DNA from: a virus
Virus record (IMG/VR): IMGVR_UViG_3300042691_050360
Span: 102,523-166,522 of that record
Direction: 5' to 3' (one strand)
Length of the DNA stretch: 64,000 bases
The position numbers and the translations under genes are program-made. How positions within the stretch are numbered: position 1 is the first letter of the stretch; each line of letters starts with the position of its first letter. Below, in pieces: positions 25,885-37,800 of the stretch. Below the pieces are notes generated by a model that was not told the origin of the DNA, ran no database searches, and saw only the letters and a program-made list of their open reading frames with translations.

Positions 25885-28800
25885 TCTAGCTAAGAAGAAA
25901 GAAGGAGTGGAGCTCACATTCGGAGATCATGCCGTATGTGTTTTTGTAAACTCAAATCTTGTTGGCGAAAATATGATTATCTCAGATCGTGTTTCTATTT
26001 TAGCTAAGGAAGAATTAGAAAAAATAACATTTGATCTTTCAAGCACTGAATATGACATAGTAACACTGAGGTTCGATAAGGTTAAGAAAATCAAAGAAGG
26101 ATCTTACTATGTAGAAGTGGCAACGGGGCTGATAATAATCGAATGCGATAAAGCCTCTTTAATTTCGGATAAAAATTTAATCCTTAGTGTAAACGGGACG
26201 CTATCTATTACTTTCTCTGCTCAACAGAAATCGTCATCCGCTGTTTCAGCTTTTGCTGCTTCATTTTCTGCTTCTTCATTTTCGGCAGCATCATTTGTTT
26301 CGGAGGGTTTTTATGAAAAAAATCTACCATCGTTCTCTATCACATTTTATCGAGATTTTCAAAATGGTGAATTTATTGATAGATTTGATTCCTATAAGGA
26401 CCGTCAAATAATTAGCTCAAATAGTCCTTCGCAGGAACAAGCTGTATCTGTTTTTGTAAAAGTCATTAGCCACTTCTCTGACGAACTCGCCGCCGGAACA
26501 GTAAATCAAAATTATAAACTTGCCATATATTCTGATTTCTATACGAACCCAGATAATACAAGATATGCAGCTCTCACCAAGGTTATCAATACCCCGGAAG
26601 GATCTGTGTATTTTAGTTTGCTCTCCATCAACGCCGCAAATTATATAAACTTTTTTGACGGCATCAGAGAGTGCAGGGTTGAGGTTGAAAAATTTGTTTT
26701 CCAAAACACAATTAGTGTTCAGGCTAATATTGCAGGCGGCCCAAGCTCTCCCCCTCCCTCTTCTAATGTTAACGCCGGCCAGGACACGCTGACTGCACTC
26801 CCGTCACAAGGCTGTTGCTATCAGTTTTTAACTCAATTTGTGTCGCCACCTGGAACCGAGCCAATACCTTCATATACTGCTTCTTGGCCTTTGCTATCTT
26901 GGCAACTTGACAACGAAGGTTATTTATACGACTATTCAATTCCTGAAACCACAACTAATCGAAAAACCACATTCCCGTCTAGTGCAACAGCACCATACGA
27001 AAATGGAAATTATTATGCCGGAATAAACGCTAAATATGATTTTACAAACTTTGATTACAGGAGATATAATTGGATTTCATTATTTTTTGTTTCATATTCT
27101 GATATCCAAAACGCAAATTTTAACCCAGATACATACATTCTGGAATTCAATTATTTTTATGATGGGCTAAATCAGCCCGATGCATTTTCTGCATGCGGAG
27201 ATGAAGGTGTGATCACATCTTTCGTGAACTCTGACGTATCCGATGGAGGTCTTTATAACACCACATGCTATGGCCTTCAATATTATTTTGATTTTGCAGG
27301 TAATTTAAGATCCGATAAAATTCTTACAAGTTTTGAAGCTAGATTGAAAAAGATCACATCCACTTTTCCAGACGAATTCAGATTGTATGATTTTAAGATT
27401 TTTTCAATAAGTTGCTCTCCTTTACCCACTCCATCTCCAACACCCACGAGTGTTCCGATGGTTATTGAAAGCTACGATATAACTTCAACCAATCCGCTAT
27501 CTGTAAGAATGTTAAATCAGCCAGCTGACAATAATTTAGTTACCTCTGGAACAACTCAGTATACATTGAATTACAATTCTGGCTCATCTGTTCAGATTAC
27601 AGCACCTGTTAATGGATATTTCGTAGATCGAATAACATACCAAGCCGCACAATATACTTTTAATTATTGGATAGTTAATGGGTCAGCCACCCCAAATTAC
27701 AATAATGTTCAATCATTGAGCATTTCTTCTTTGGATTCAAATCTTTCCGCATATTATTCCAAAACACCCATCACCCCTGGTGTTCCTCCGCCTCCCACCG
27801 TCATATTTAACATAAAGGCGTTTGATCTAAATTCAGGGCACCCACTAGAAGCGGGGGTGTTCTGTTCGCCACAAGATCTTAATAATACTTTAACTTTTGT
27901 TACAGAAGCTAATTTAATTTATGCCTCTTCTCTAGTAAGCACAGCAACAATAACCACAAATAGTGGTACATACAGGGATTTAGCAACAGGAAATCTTGGC
28001 TCATATAATTTTCAATATTGGTCAGTTGATGGCTCGATCCAATACCAAAACACAATCATAGTGCCACTGAGCTCGAATCACAATCTGATCGCATATTTTG
28101 GCACGGGATCTCCTCAGCCCTCTCCGCCCCCTTCTCCACCGCCGCCCCAAACAGGCCTTGATGACTCCTGTTGGCCTAAATTCGGAAAAGATTTGGCTTC
28201 AACTGGTAAGTCAACTTGTAGCGGCACTGGAGGTGTGATGGGCAAAAAGTGGCAATACAGCAATGACTCGGATGGTATTATTGATACTCAGATTGTTGCC
28301 CCTGTAATTGATAAAAATCAAGTGGTGTACTATTTTTATAAAAAAACAAACACATCGCTAATGGCTTTTGTTGGTGTTAAAGATGTAAATAATTCACCTA
28401 GTTTAGTCTTTTCCACCCTTTTCCAGGCGGAGGCAATACAATCTACTCCAATAATTGACAAAAGTCAGCGTGTTTATGCCATTATTGATGCAAAAGTTAC
28501 CTGCTTTAGCCAGCCAACAAACCCATCCGCCCTCAATTCTTCTGTCGTATGGGTTTGCCCTGAGCAAGTTTTTTCAGAGAGCTTAACGATAGATTCATCT
28601 GGCAATCTATACGCTGTATCCTTGAATCGTGGGTTGATTTGTATTGATAAAACAGGTGTAGTTCAGTGGTCGCTTTTCTTCGGTTTTAGTCAAGCAAATC
28701 AAAGAATGATAACACCTTCCTATCTCGTGATAGGAACTAATGATCTGATATATTTTGCTTTCGGTATCCAAGACAGACTAAATCCAGACATATCAGGAGC

Positions 28801-31789
28801 GGTGTTTTACTTAGCCGCTGTTGATTATAATGGTAACACGGCTTGGATTAATGAGATTGGTGGAATTAATAACGATGTTCAAGGGATTTACAAAGATTTG
28901 GTGTTTGTTAGCTCTAATAATAATATAATTCTTGCACACTATCTGACAGAGTTTTTTTATCCTGCAGAATCAGGAGGTAGCGGTTACCCCGTGGTTGTTA
29001 GTTCTTATGATGATAGTGGAAATTTGCGTTGGAAGTTTGGTGATGACTTTAATAGCGGCCTTTTGGTTAACCGCATTAATCAGGGCTCAAATGGTAAATC
29101 AGCTTTTCTTTCGCTCAACAGTGGTTATATATACATAGTAATAAATTATGATGTATACAGCTCGTCCGCAAACTCTGGAGCTATATACCGAATTTCAATA
29201 GACGGGATTTTTAGTATATTTCCGGTAGTGTATTACGCAAACACTAATAATGTTAATTCTGATTTTCTAATCAGAAAAATAGCAATTGATTCATCGGGCG
29301 TGATGTATTTGTCTCCCTTTTCTTTCTTCTTGTCACCATCTTCGCTTTATACGTTTCCTGCTGGTTTTTTTAAACTCGGGGATTATTCTGGTATAGCAGT
29401 ATCTTCCGGCGTTAATTTCATTTTAGAAGCAAATGCCACACTCTATGCTTTAGGCCCTCAGTCCCCGCCGCCACCAACACCTCCATCTGTTCCATCTGTT
29501 CCATCTGTTCCATCTGTTCCATCTGTTCCATCTGTTCCATCTGTTCCATCTGTTCCATCTGTTCCATCTGTTCCATCTGTTCCATCTGTTCCATCTGTTC
29601 CATCTGTTCCATCTGTTCCATCACCATCACCTGTTCCATCACCTGTTCCATCACCATCACCTGTTCCATCACCTGTTCCATCACCATCTCCTGTTCCATC
29701 TCCTGTTCCATCTCCTGTTCCATCTCCTGTTCCATCTCCTGTTCCATCTCCTGTTCCATCTCCGTCGCCAGGCGTCACCCCGGTTCCCCCGCCAGCTCCT
29801 TCTCCGACAGAACCGTCCGCCCCACTGCCATCGGTTCCAGTCCCATTCTCCCCATCTCCGACTGAGCCATCTGTCCCAGCTGAGCCATTCGCCTTTGAAT
29901 CAGCTTTTAGGGCCTCATCTTTTTGTGTTATTTTCGGTACATCGATTAGGTTGTCAGATCAATCTGAAATTCCAATAGAAGATGTCAAGATTGACGACTC
30001 AGTTGTAGGATTGGATGAAAATCTTAATCATTCACTTTTTCAAATTGATGAAATCATCCACGCACAAGGTGAGTCTATTTATAAGATATCATTTGATGAT
30101 AAAAATATTTCTTGTTCAGAATCTCATTGTTTTTACGAAGTTTCTACTCAGGTATTTAAACATGCCTTTGAGCTGAAAACAGGAGATATGATTAAGGGAT
30201 TTGATGCAAATTTTGAAATTACGAAAATTGACATATTACAATCTGAGCCTGTTATTGGGCTCGTACTAAACAATAACGGATGCTACTACACAAATGATCT
30301 CTTGTCGCACTCGCAAAATACTCATCCTTCATTCATAACAAATAGTCTCAAGAACTCCGATAAATTAACACAATCTGCTGTTAAAAACTCAGAGCCCGCA
30401 TTGGCCTCGATTGATTTAGGCTCTCAAATAAATGTTTCGAAACATCGCACTATTAAGGCAAAAGATTTGAAAATTGGTGACACAATCTACGGAGCTTGTG
30501 AGCGAAACAAAAACAAAGATTACACAATAACTGAAATCAAGATAATTAACAATCAAATCGCTCACGCTATATATTGTGATGGATTATGCCTGGAATGCTC
30601 AGAGAATTATAGCGTTTTTTCTTTCACGGATAATGCCTTTAGATATCCTTGGCAGCTTTCAAAAGGAGATTTCATTAAAACAATCAACGGCATAAAATCT
30701 GTTGAAAAAGTTATAGCAAAAGATGTTAAACCAATGGTGTCAATTAAATTGTCCAACGGCGGAACATTATTCGCCAATGGTGTATTATCTCATTGTGATC
30801 TTGTTGCTCCCGAATATAACACGGATCTTGAAAACCCTCCCAAAAACACAATCTTTAGATCTCTTACAGAAGATTCACCGGCATCCAAGTCCTTAATGAC
30901 TTCAGGTGTTGGTTCGGATTCCTTATTGGATTCATCCAAAGCTCGCATTAAAGCCAATGAAGTATCTACTGGAGATACCATTTATGGATTCAATGAATTA
31001 TTTGAAAGAAATCTTTATAAAGTGCAAAACATAATCAAAACTCAGTCAGATTGTGTGGAGATTGTGTTTACGGATGGAACTTCAATAACAATAAGCAAAG
31101 CCTGCCCGATATTTTCTAATTCCCGGAAAAATTTCATCCACGCCTACAAGCTTAAACAAGATGAGTTAATCAAATTTGGATCTGAAGAAAAAACAATCAG
31201 CAACATTGTTGAAAAGAATAATCAAGCTGTTTATTCTATTGAGCTACAAGACAATGTCGGCTTTTTCTCAGATGGTGCATTGGTTCACAATAATGCTTCG
31301 GCTTTTAGCCATGATAAATCTACGGTAGTTGATTTGTCAGAGATTAACAAAATAATCAAACCTGAAATGAAGGCAATGCTCCCCTTATGGAAATACGACA
31401 GCCACAAAGATTGGAAGAAAGCATTTTATTTACTTGATTTCAACTTGGCTAAAGAAGACGCGGGATATTCATTTGGCATCAATGCATTGAGTGTCAATGC
31501 AAGCTTTAAGATCAAAGATCACAGTGCTGAAGTCTTGATGATTAAGATAAATGGATCAAATCCTGTCATGGATTTGAAATTTAATGGCATTAAACTAGAC
31601 AGTGAAATTGAATCATTTGCTTTTGGTAATTCCACATTCTTTTTTGTGAAACTAAATAGTCTTAATTCTACTCTTCCTGACTCATTATTTGAGTTCAAAT
31701 TCAAGAGCGAGTCAGATTGTTTGTTGACTAATTTGAATTTAATAAAATCTGATCAACATCTGGCAATTTTGAAATATTTTCAAGGTTAA
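25874..31789 (+). CDS. Multidomain virion protein with PQQ-like propeller and three tandem Hint domains (1971 aa)
   Basis: Order: N-terminal unit; Ser/Ala/Phe low-complexity stretch (about 120-140); a module shared with the upstream paralogue; two 'bacterial repeat' units (about 534-635 and 642-745, [11 protein letters not shown] and [11 protein letters not shown]); PQQ-like propeller (about 762-1190); Pro-rich repeat (1204-1300); then three Hint units. Hint 1 starts at Cys1351 (FCVIFGTSI), has SESHC in the position of the catalytic TxxH, and ends LLSHS (H1479). Hint 2 ends VLSHC (H1640) and Hint 3 ends ALVHN (H1805-N1806). Units 2 and 3 lack the leading Cys and the block-B His. The family does self-cleavage or ligation. 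I infer autoprocessing of a tail protein by Hint 1. Confidence 0.75.
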   Translation: MNFNLAKKKEGVELTFGDHAVCVFVNSNLVGENMIISDRVSILAKEELEKITFDLSSTEYDIVTLRFDKVKKIKEGSYYVEVATGLIIIECDKASLISDKNLILSVNGTLSITFSAQQKSSSAVSAFAASFSASSFSAASFVSEGFYEKNLPSFSITFYRDFQNGEFIDRFDSYKDRQIISSNSPSQEQAVSVFVKVISHFSDELAAGTVNQNYKLAIYSDFYTNPDNTRYAALTKVINTPEGSVYFSLLSINAANYINFFDGIRECRVEVEKFVFQNTISVQANIAGGPSSPPPSSNVNAGQDTLTALPSQGCCYQFLTQFVSPPGTEPIPSYTASWPLLSWQLDNEGYLYDYSIPETTTNRKTTFPSSATAPYENGNYYAGINAKYDFTNFDYRRYNWISLFFVSYSDIQNANFNPDTYILEFNYFYDGLNQPDAFSACGDEGVITSFVNSDVSDGGLYNTTCYGLQYYFDFAGNLRSDKILTSFEARLKKITSTFPDEFRLYDFKIFSISCSPLPTPSPTPTSVPMVIESYDITSTNPLSVRMLNQPADNNLVTSGTTQYTLNYNSGSSVQITAPVNGYFVDRITYQAAQYTFNYWIVNGSATPNYNNVQSLSISSLDSNLSAYYSKTPITPGVPPPPTVIFNIKAFDLNSGHPLEAGVFCSPQDLNNTLTFVTEANLIYASSLVSTATITTNSGTYRDLATGNLGSYNFQYWSVDGSIQYQNTIIVPLSSNHNLIAYFGTGSPQPSPPPSPPPPQTGLDDSCWPKFGKDLASTGKSTCSGTGGVMGKKWQYSNDSDGIIDTQIVAPVIDKNQVVYYFYKKTNTSLMAFVGVKDVNNSPSLVFSTLFQAEAIQSTPIIDKSQRVYAIIDAKVTCFSQPTNPSALNSSVVWVCPEQVFSESLTIDSSGNLYAVSLNRGLICIDKTGVVQWSLFFGFSQANQRMITPSYLVIGTNDLIYFAFGIQDRLNPDISGAVFYLAAVDYNGNTAWINEIGGINNDVQGIYKDLVFVSSNNNIILAHYLTEFFYPAESGGSGYPVVVSSYDDSGNLRWKFGDDFNSGLLVNRINQGSNGKSAFLSLNSGYIYIVINYDVYSSSANSGAIYRISIDGIFSIFPVVYYANTNNVNSDFLIRKIAIDSSGVMYLSPFSFFLSPSSLYTFPAGFFKLGDYSGIAVSSGVNFILEANATLYALGPQSPPPPTPPSVPSVPSVPSVPSVPSVPSVPSVPSVPSVPSVPSVPSVPSVPSVPSPSPVPSPVPSPSPVPSPVPSPSPVPSPVPSPVPSPVPSPVPSPVPSPSPGVTPVPPPAPSPTEPSAPLPSVPVPFSPSPTEPSVPAEPFAFESAFRASSFCVIFGTSIRLSDQSEIPIEDVKIDDSVVGLDENLNHSLFQIDEIIHAQGESIYKISFDDKNISCSESHCFYEVSTQVFKHAFELKTGDMIKGFDANFEITKIDILQSEPVIGLVLNNNGCYYTNDLLSHSQNTHPSFITNSLKNSDKLTQSAVKNSEPALASIDLGSQINVSKHRTIKAKDLKIGDTIYGACERNKNKDYTITEIKIINNQIAHAIYCDGLCLECSENYSVFSFTDNAFRYPWQLSKGDFIKTINGIKSVEKVIAKDVKPMVSIKLSNGGTLFANGVLSHCDLVAPEYNTDLENPPKNTIFRSLTEDSPASKSLMTSGVGSDSLLDSSKARIKANEVSTGDTIYGFNELFERNLYKVQNIIKTQSDCVEIVFTDGTSITISKACPIFSNSRKNFIHAYKLKQDELIKFGSEEKTISNIVEKNNQAVYSIELQDNVGFFSDGALVHNNASAFSHDKSTVVDLSEINKIIKPEMKAMLPLWKYDSHKDWKKAFYLLDFNLAKEDAGYSFGINALSVNASFKIKDHSAEVLMIKINGSNPVMDLKFNGIKLDSEIESFAFGNSTFFFVKLNSLNSTLPDSLFEFKFKSESDCLLTNLNLIKSDQHLAILKYFQG
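29483..29769 (+). repeat. In-frame minisatellite coding (PSV)n then P-S-P/V repeats
   Basis: About 15 perfect tandem copies of the 9-mer CCATCTGTT (Pro-Ser-Val) occupy 29483-29617. They are followed by 12-18 bp variants mixing CCATCACCT and CCATCTCCT with GTT codons, up to about 29769. It encodes a stiff Pro-rich linker between the PQQ-like propeller and the Hint units. Near-perfect DNA identity indicates recent expansion by slippage or recombination. Confidence 0.95.
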
Positions 31790-31817
31790 GCAGGCTTAAC
31801 TCAGAATATTTTTATAG

Positions 31818-34800
31818 ATGTCTTGGAATCTAAAAATTATACCGAGGGGATTGCTTCTCAGTAAATATGTTAAGAATATTGTTTTGGTGAATCCTGACAG
31901 CATAAAAGACGTTGACCGCAATTCTCTAATTTCAGATCAGTATCAGACTTTTAATCAGGCAAGTAACACGGCAAACATTGTTTTTCAGCTTGCTTTGTTT
32001 AATAATGATCCACAGAATGAATCATCCGCTCCGGGAATCTCAGGAATCAATTATATTCAGATTTCAAACGACCCTGAGTTTAATGATGTATATACTGCTG
32101 CACCAATTAAATTCAGCTCAGAATACAATTTAAATACAAATTATTCTGTGGATTTAAACAGCTACATCACTCCTAGCACCACCTTACCAACGCTTCAGAG
32201 TATAACTTTCACCACTCAATCTGGAATTGGAAACATAAATGTTTTAAACTGGCCTCTTTCTGGTTCATCTGGTGCCAAAAAGGTATATATAGCCGTAAAT
32301 GTCACCCTTAGCAATGGTGACACTGCGACATACCCCCAGGGGCTGGATATATTTGACGAGATAACGGTTTGCTCAAGCATAATTGCTTCCCCGAACACTC
32401 CTGAGGCAATAAATGCCACAGTTGATAACTTCGCTGGTTCTCCTTTATATTATGAAGCAGATTCTGCCAGCAATGCAGGGACTACAAACAACGATGACTC
32501 TGGCGTGGCTTCTTATTTCTGGGATGGATTAATCCTCAACTCCACTTCAAATCTTGCAAGGAATAATTATTCCCAGGAAGGGCTTCAACTTTTCAAAACC
32601 GCCGATGTTCTGAGTGCTCAGAAAAACCAAGAGAATTTGCCGATTTCATTCTCGACAAGCTCTGTGCAACCATCTTGGTCTTCTAGCTTTTATAGAACGT
32701 ATAGATCAGCCACTCCATTTAAAATAAGTGCCACGGATAATATCTATTTCTTCGAGGCTTTTGTTAATAATAACCAGAACACTTTAAATTACATCTCTGG
32801 CTCAAGTTTCTTTTACGAATTTAATATTTCAAGCAGCACGGGTGCGACAAAATATCTCAGACAGCAGCTTGCTTTTGATAATACATTTAAAACTGTTACT
32901 GTTTACACGTCTGTAGACGATACCTCATGGTCATCAGATCCATCAAATGTTCCTTCGGCTTTCAGCAATACAGTAGTTATTACGAATCCTGATATTGTTG
33001 CACAAATCACCGGTGCGGGAATATTCACTACATTAGTGGAGCTTTTGAGCTCATCTGGCGGGATATATCAGGCTAAGCTGATCTTCAAGCCTCAAAATTC
33101 CAAAAATAATATTGTTGTTTCTGAATCATTTTTCTCATCTAGTCTACTGAACACAAGCGTTAATATCTACGGTGAATTCAGATTTTATATTCAGAACGCC
33201 ACATATAATGTAATTCTAGAATCAACACAATATGGAATTTGCCGTGGAACTATCTCAGCGGCTGTCATGCCAAATGACAAAATAAATACTAATTATAGTC
33301 TTCCCGTTGAAAATAATACAGCGAGTTTTTACGACTCTCAGAGCCTGAATACTTGGTTTACCCTTAACAATTCACCTTCCAGTGGCGTAACAAACAACGC
33401 AACCGTAAGTGGATTTCCAACAGTTCAATTTTATAACAATCAGGAAAATGATTCAGAAAATAATATTTCTGCAACTGAGATTCAATCTTCTATTCCAACA
33501 TTTTCAAATGAAGTTACTCTCACAGCTTCTTTTAATCTGCCTACTACAAATCCAAAAATCATTAACACAGCTTATTCTTTTGATTCAAATTTGGACTTTG
33601 AAGATTTTATATTTGATGATCTTTTGAAAACTTCTGCTGGGGTAACTCTTCCACAGAGCAATTCAAAATATAATTATTATGCGGCCATTAGCTATTCAGG
33701 ATCTAACAATCTTGAACTAAATGTTTTTGATGTTGGCACGGGACAAACATGTTCTATTACCACTTCTGCCACTTCGAATCTTTTCTTTTACTCACAAGAA
33801 AATAACACAGGCAATTTAACTCCGCCTTTAGTTGTACGAAGCGTGGGTAATCTTTCAACATCGGCAACATTCTCTGCGTGGATTGGAACGAGCGAGCCAT
33901 TTAACTACTCCACTTCTGCGTTGATTACGAATCTTATTACTGTCCAAAACCAAGGCAATGTTCCCATTTCAATCAATACTGGTGTAGGGCTTGGAATTAA
34001 CACAGTTGCCCCAGGTGAGCCTTATGTCACAAAACTTAGCTCAATAACAGCGAGCTCACCAAACACATTCATTATTTTGTCTAATAACTCAGCGATCACG
34101 TCTGGTGTTAATTTCTTGTATGATTTTGGTCAGCAGGGAACAATTACAGAACTAAACTTCACAGTTCAGATTGTGACTCCGCCTGAGTGCCCTTCTTCGC
34201 TTCCAAGTTTCAAGTATTCGATTGAAGTATCTAGTGATTTCATAAACTGGTCTTATGTTTCTCCAGCATCTGCAACAGATGTCTTCAGTCCTACCACCGG
34301 AAATGTCAAATTGACATTTGCTCTAAATCAGACTAATTGCAGATATGCAAGGATAAGAATTTATTACGATGTTGCTGTAACCTTCGATCCAAGAAACACT
34401 TATAGATATTCTTCGTTATCAGGAACTCAAACTCCAAATTCACTCGCGGCGAATACTGGCAAATTCATACTAGGATTCACAGACACGAGTGCTAAGAATT
34501 CATCTTTGGGGCAGCTATACAACCAGCCTACATACATGCGGCAGTTTTATACAAATAGCTCGACCTATGCCTCGGTGATTTTTGATTTCTCTGATTACCA
34601 AAATGACATAGCTGGCCCGGTATATCTTAGCCTTCTTACTAACAATGGAGAAGAAAGATTCCACACTGTAAATTCTGGTTTTAATTTAGGTTTAACCAAT
34701 ACACATGTTGTAACCCTGTCTGTTTCTAGAAAAGGCGTAAATGATGCATTCTACTTACAGCCAAGGGTAACTCTTGCCGTTAATAATTCGTCAACTCCGC

Positions 34801-37800
34801 TTGTTTTTGAGTTGGATGATGTTCTTTCTGAGCCAGGCGATACACAGGATCTTATTTTTGGCTACTATCCGTTCTTCTCGCTTGTAGGAAATGGGAATAT
34901 CTATCTCAGGTCTTCTGTCATTAAGGGAACTTACAATGCTTCACTTGATTACTCAAAAAATAAAACATATTTCTCTCTGTTCTCATCTGAAAACTCAGAC
35001 TATACAGCCAGCTATGGTAAAAACATATTAAGGCAAAATACTTATGATATTTCCACGTTTGACTATCCGCTGGTAAATACTTTCTTCCAATACAACACAA
35101 TCAAGGGTTTCTACTATGAAAATGTTACCTTTACAGTAAGGGCGGTTATCACCTCCCCTTCAGGTTTATTTGGTCCCGCCTATACAGATGGTGTCTATCT
35201 TCAAGCTTGCGATTATGTTTTGCTCGCCGGTCAACTAGATAAATCTTCAAACGGAGTTTATCAAGTTCAGGCTCGGCAATGGGTAAAAAAGAAAGCCAAT
35301 CCTTCTGGGTCTGGAAAAGCAGAGCCGACAGTTCTTGTTTCAGAGGGTAATGTTTTTGGTGATACTCTATGGATGCAAGATGTAATTTCCACAGAATGGT
35401 TGAGTAATACAATCGCATGCCCATTTGTTCTTGACAACAACACCTTGCTGAACACAGGGATATCAAGTATATACAAGTATCCTCAGTTCATAAAACTAGG
35501 TGTAGGAGTGAAGGCTATAAGTCAAATTAGCAGTTTGAATCAAGTGAGATTAAAGCTGCTCAATTCTCCAGCGGGATATGTAAGAGAGACAGACCTAGCC
35601 ACACAATGGAATTCTGTTTTTCAAAATGGAGAACTATATAATTTACAAGAGAAGTCAAATTCAAATAACACAATATTTATGAATTTTGCTATTTCAAGCT
35701 CGCAAATTTCTGGAATATCTACAAGCTTGCTTCCGTCCACTTACAACATGCTTGTGAGTTTCTCCGGAAATTTCGCCCCCGCGATAACTAATAATTCTGA
35801 TTTTATACTTCCAGATTATGGAAGCAGTTACAGATTGTTTACCAATCCTGAATTGATTTACCAGCTTTTCTCAACTTATGAGTCTATTACTCTAAGTGCC
35901 GCAAGCACTTCAATTGTCAACACAAGTGTGTACGGGTTGAGCGTTTCAAATATCAAAACCCCACAAACCGGCTTTAGTACCGATGTTGTTTTAGACGATA
36001 CTGCTCCGGTGGTTGGAATCCTTTCAAAGGCTGTTGATAATGCTAAAAGCGTTTACATGAGCATTTCTACTGCTGTTGACACAGGAGCAGGTCTGTCAAT
36101 CGCAAGAATCATTCAAAAGAATCCTGCAGGTGAAACCCTTTATGGATCTTGGTTCGGTTTTAATACTAATAGTTTTTCGGGTATTTCATCAGTGGTAGCC
36201 TATCCAAGTTTTGTTGCAAATCAATTTGGTGTTACCACGGGCGAACCACTTTCTGGCTATTATAGATACAGTCTTCAAGTTGCAGATAGAGTGGGAAATA
36301 TTTCTCAAACCAACTCAGTAGAGAGCTTCTACTATGAATCAGCTCTTGTTGATACACAAGGCCCAAGTGCGGCTGTTAATTTTGTCAATTCTGATACTTT
36401 TTCTCCGATTTCATTTACCACATCTAGCATTATAACTACTCAGCTACTGGCACAAGACTCTCTTTCAGATGTTAAAGCTTTTAGATACAGAATTTTGCCT
36501 AGCGGAGATTTTGGAAACTGGCTCGACTACAATGAATTCGCTCAGGTATTCTTGCCAGAATCAATTGAGGATGGCATTCTTTCGGTGCAATTCCAATTCA
36601 AAGATTATGGAAATAATGTTTTGTATAGCACTGCAACAATTTCCGGAGAACAAGTTTACATATATACCTGGAATATGGTATCAAAGCTAATTGCTAATGT
36701 TCTGTTTACGGTAATTGAATCAACAATATTCAACGACAATCCGGTTTTAATAATTGGTGCTTCTAAGTCTGACCAAGCCACTCTTTATGTCTGGGATAAT
36801 TCAAAACTCATTGAATTAACTTATCCTGGGTTGCTCGGATGTAAGGCTATCACCGCGATGCTTGCAGTGGATGGAAAAGTTATAATAGCAACCGAAAATG
36901 GAAGAACTTTTGTTTACGAAAACGGAATTATGACTGGCCCATTCGCTTCATTCACATGGGGCGGAACCACATTATCAATTTCCAAATTTGAGACTCATAA
37001 ATATCCAGAAGAATCAATTTCCTATGTTTACGCCACTACATTAAATATTCCAAGAATATATAGAACTCCTGTTGATAATTTAAAGAATCTATCTTGGCAA
37101 GTGGTTCAAACTCCACCAATTAGCGTGGACAGAATTGATGTTTTGAATTCAGGTCTTTGGTCTGGCACAGGATTTTCTTATTCAATCTCATCGAGCTACC
37201 AAGCCGCAACTCTTACACCGGGATTGCTTTACGGAATCTCAAGCGTGATTGTGACCAACTCTGGTTCGAATATTAATTCGATTCCAACCATAACTGTTGG
37301 CGGTCCGATGACCGGAGTGGGTCTGAGCCCTGTTCTACAAGGCTATATATCAAAACTCAATCTTCTATCGGGCGGAATAGGTTATACCGCTGGTGCTACA
37401 GTGACAATACAAGCACCTGCCGCTGGTGGTGTTCAAGCCACTGGCATTGCAATAACAAACTCAAACGGCACAATAACATCGGTAAGGCTTAATTCTGGCG
37501 GTCAAGGATATGGTTACACCAACACTAACCCGCTTGTGACTATCTCTGGCAATCTTGGAGTTGGAAGCCAGGCCACTGCTTCTTCAAGCACCCAGTTCGA
37601 TTCCATTTATTCAATCAATGTTACGTCGGCGGGAATTGGAACGACAAGCAGTATTACCCTGAGCTCACCAGGTGGTGCGGTATTAACACCAAGTTTCCTT
37701 TATAGAGTTAATCAATTAAATATCACAAGTCCAGGTTTTGGATATACCAATTCTCCCAGCGTTCTGGTTAATGGACTTTCAACGATTGCTTCTGCTACAG

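Noticed and set aside
29418-29778. Two minus-strand ORFs made of repeated MEQ or TDG units
   Set aside because: They are the complementary reading of the (CCATCTGTT)n minisatellite inside the 1971-aa gene, with no start signal or promoter.
29924-31300. Classical intein with splicing
   Set aside because: Unit 1 ends LLSHSQN without the HN-Cys/Ser/Thr junction, and the later units lack Cys1, so full splicing is not supported; Hint-type cleavage fits better.
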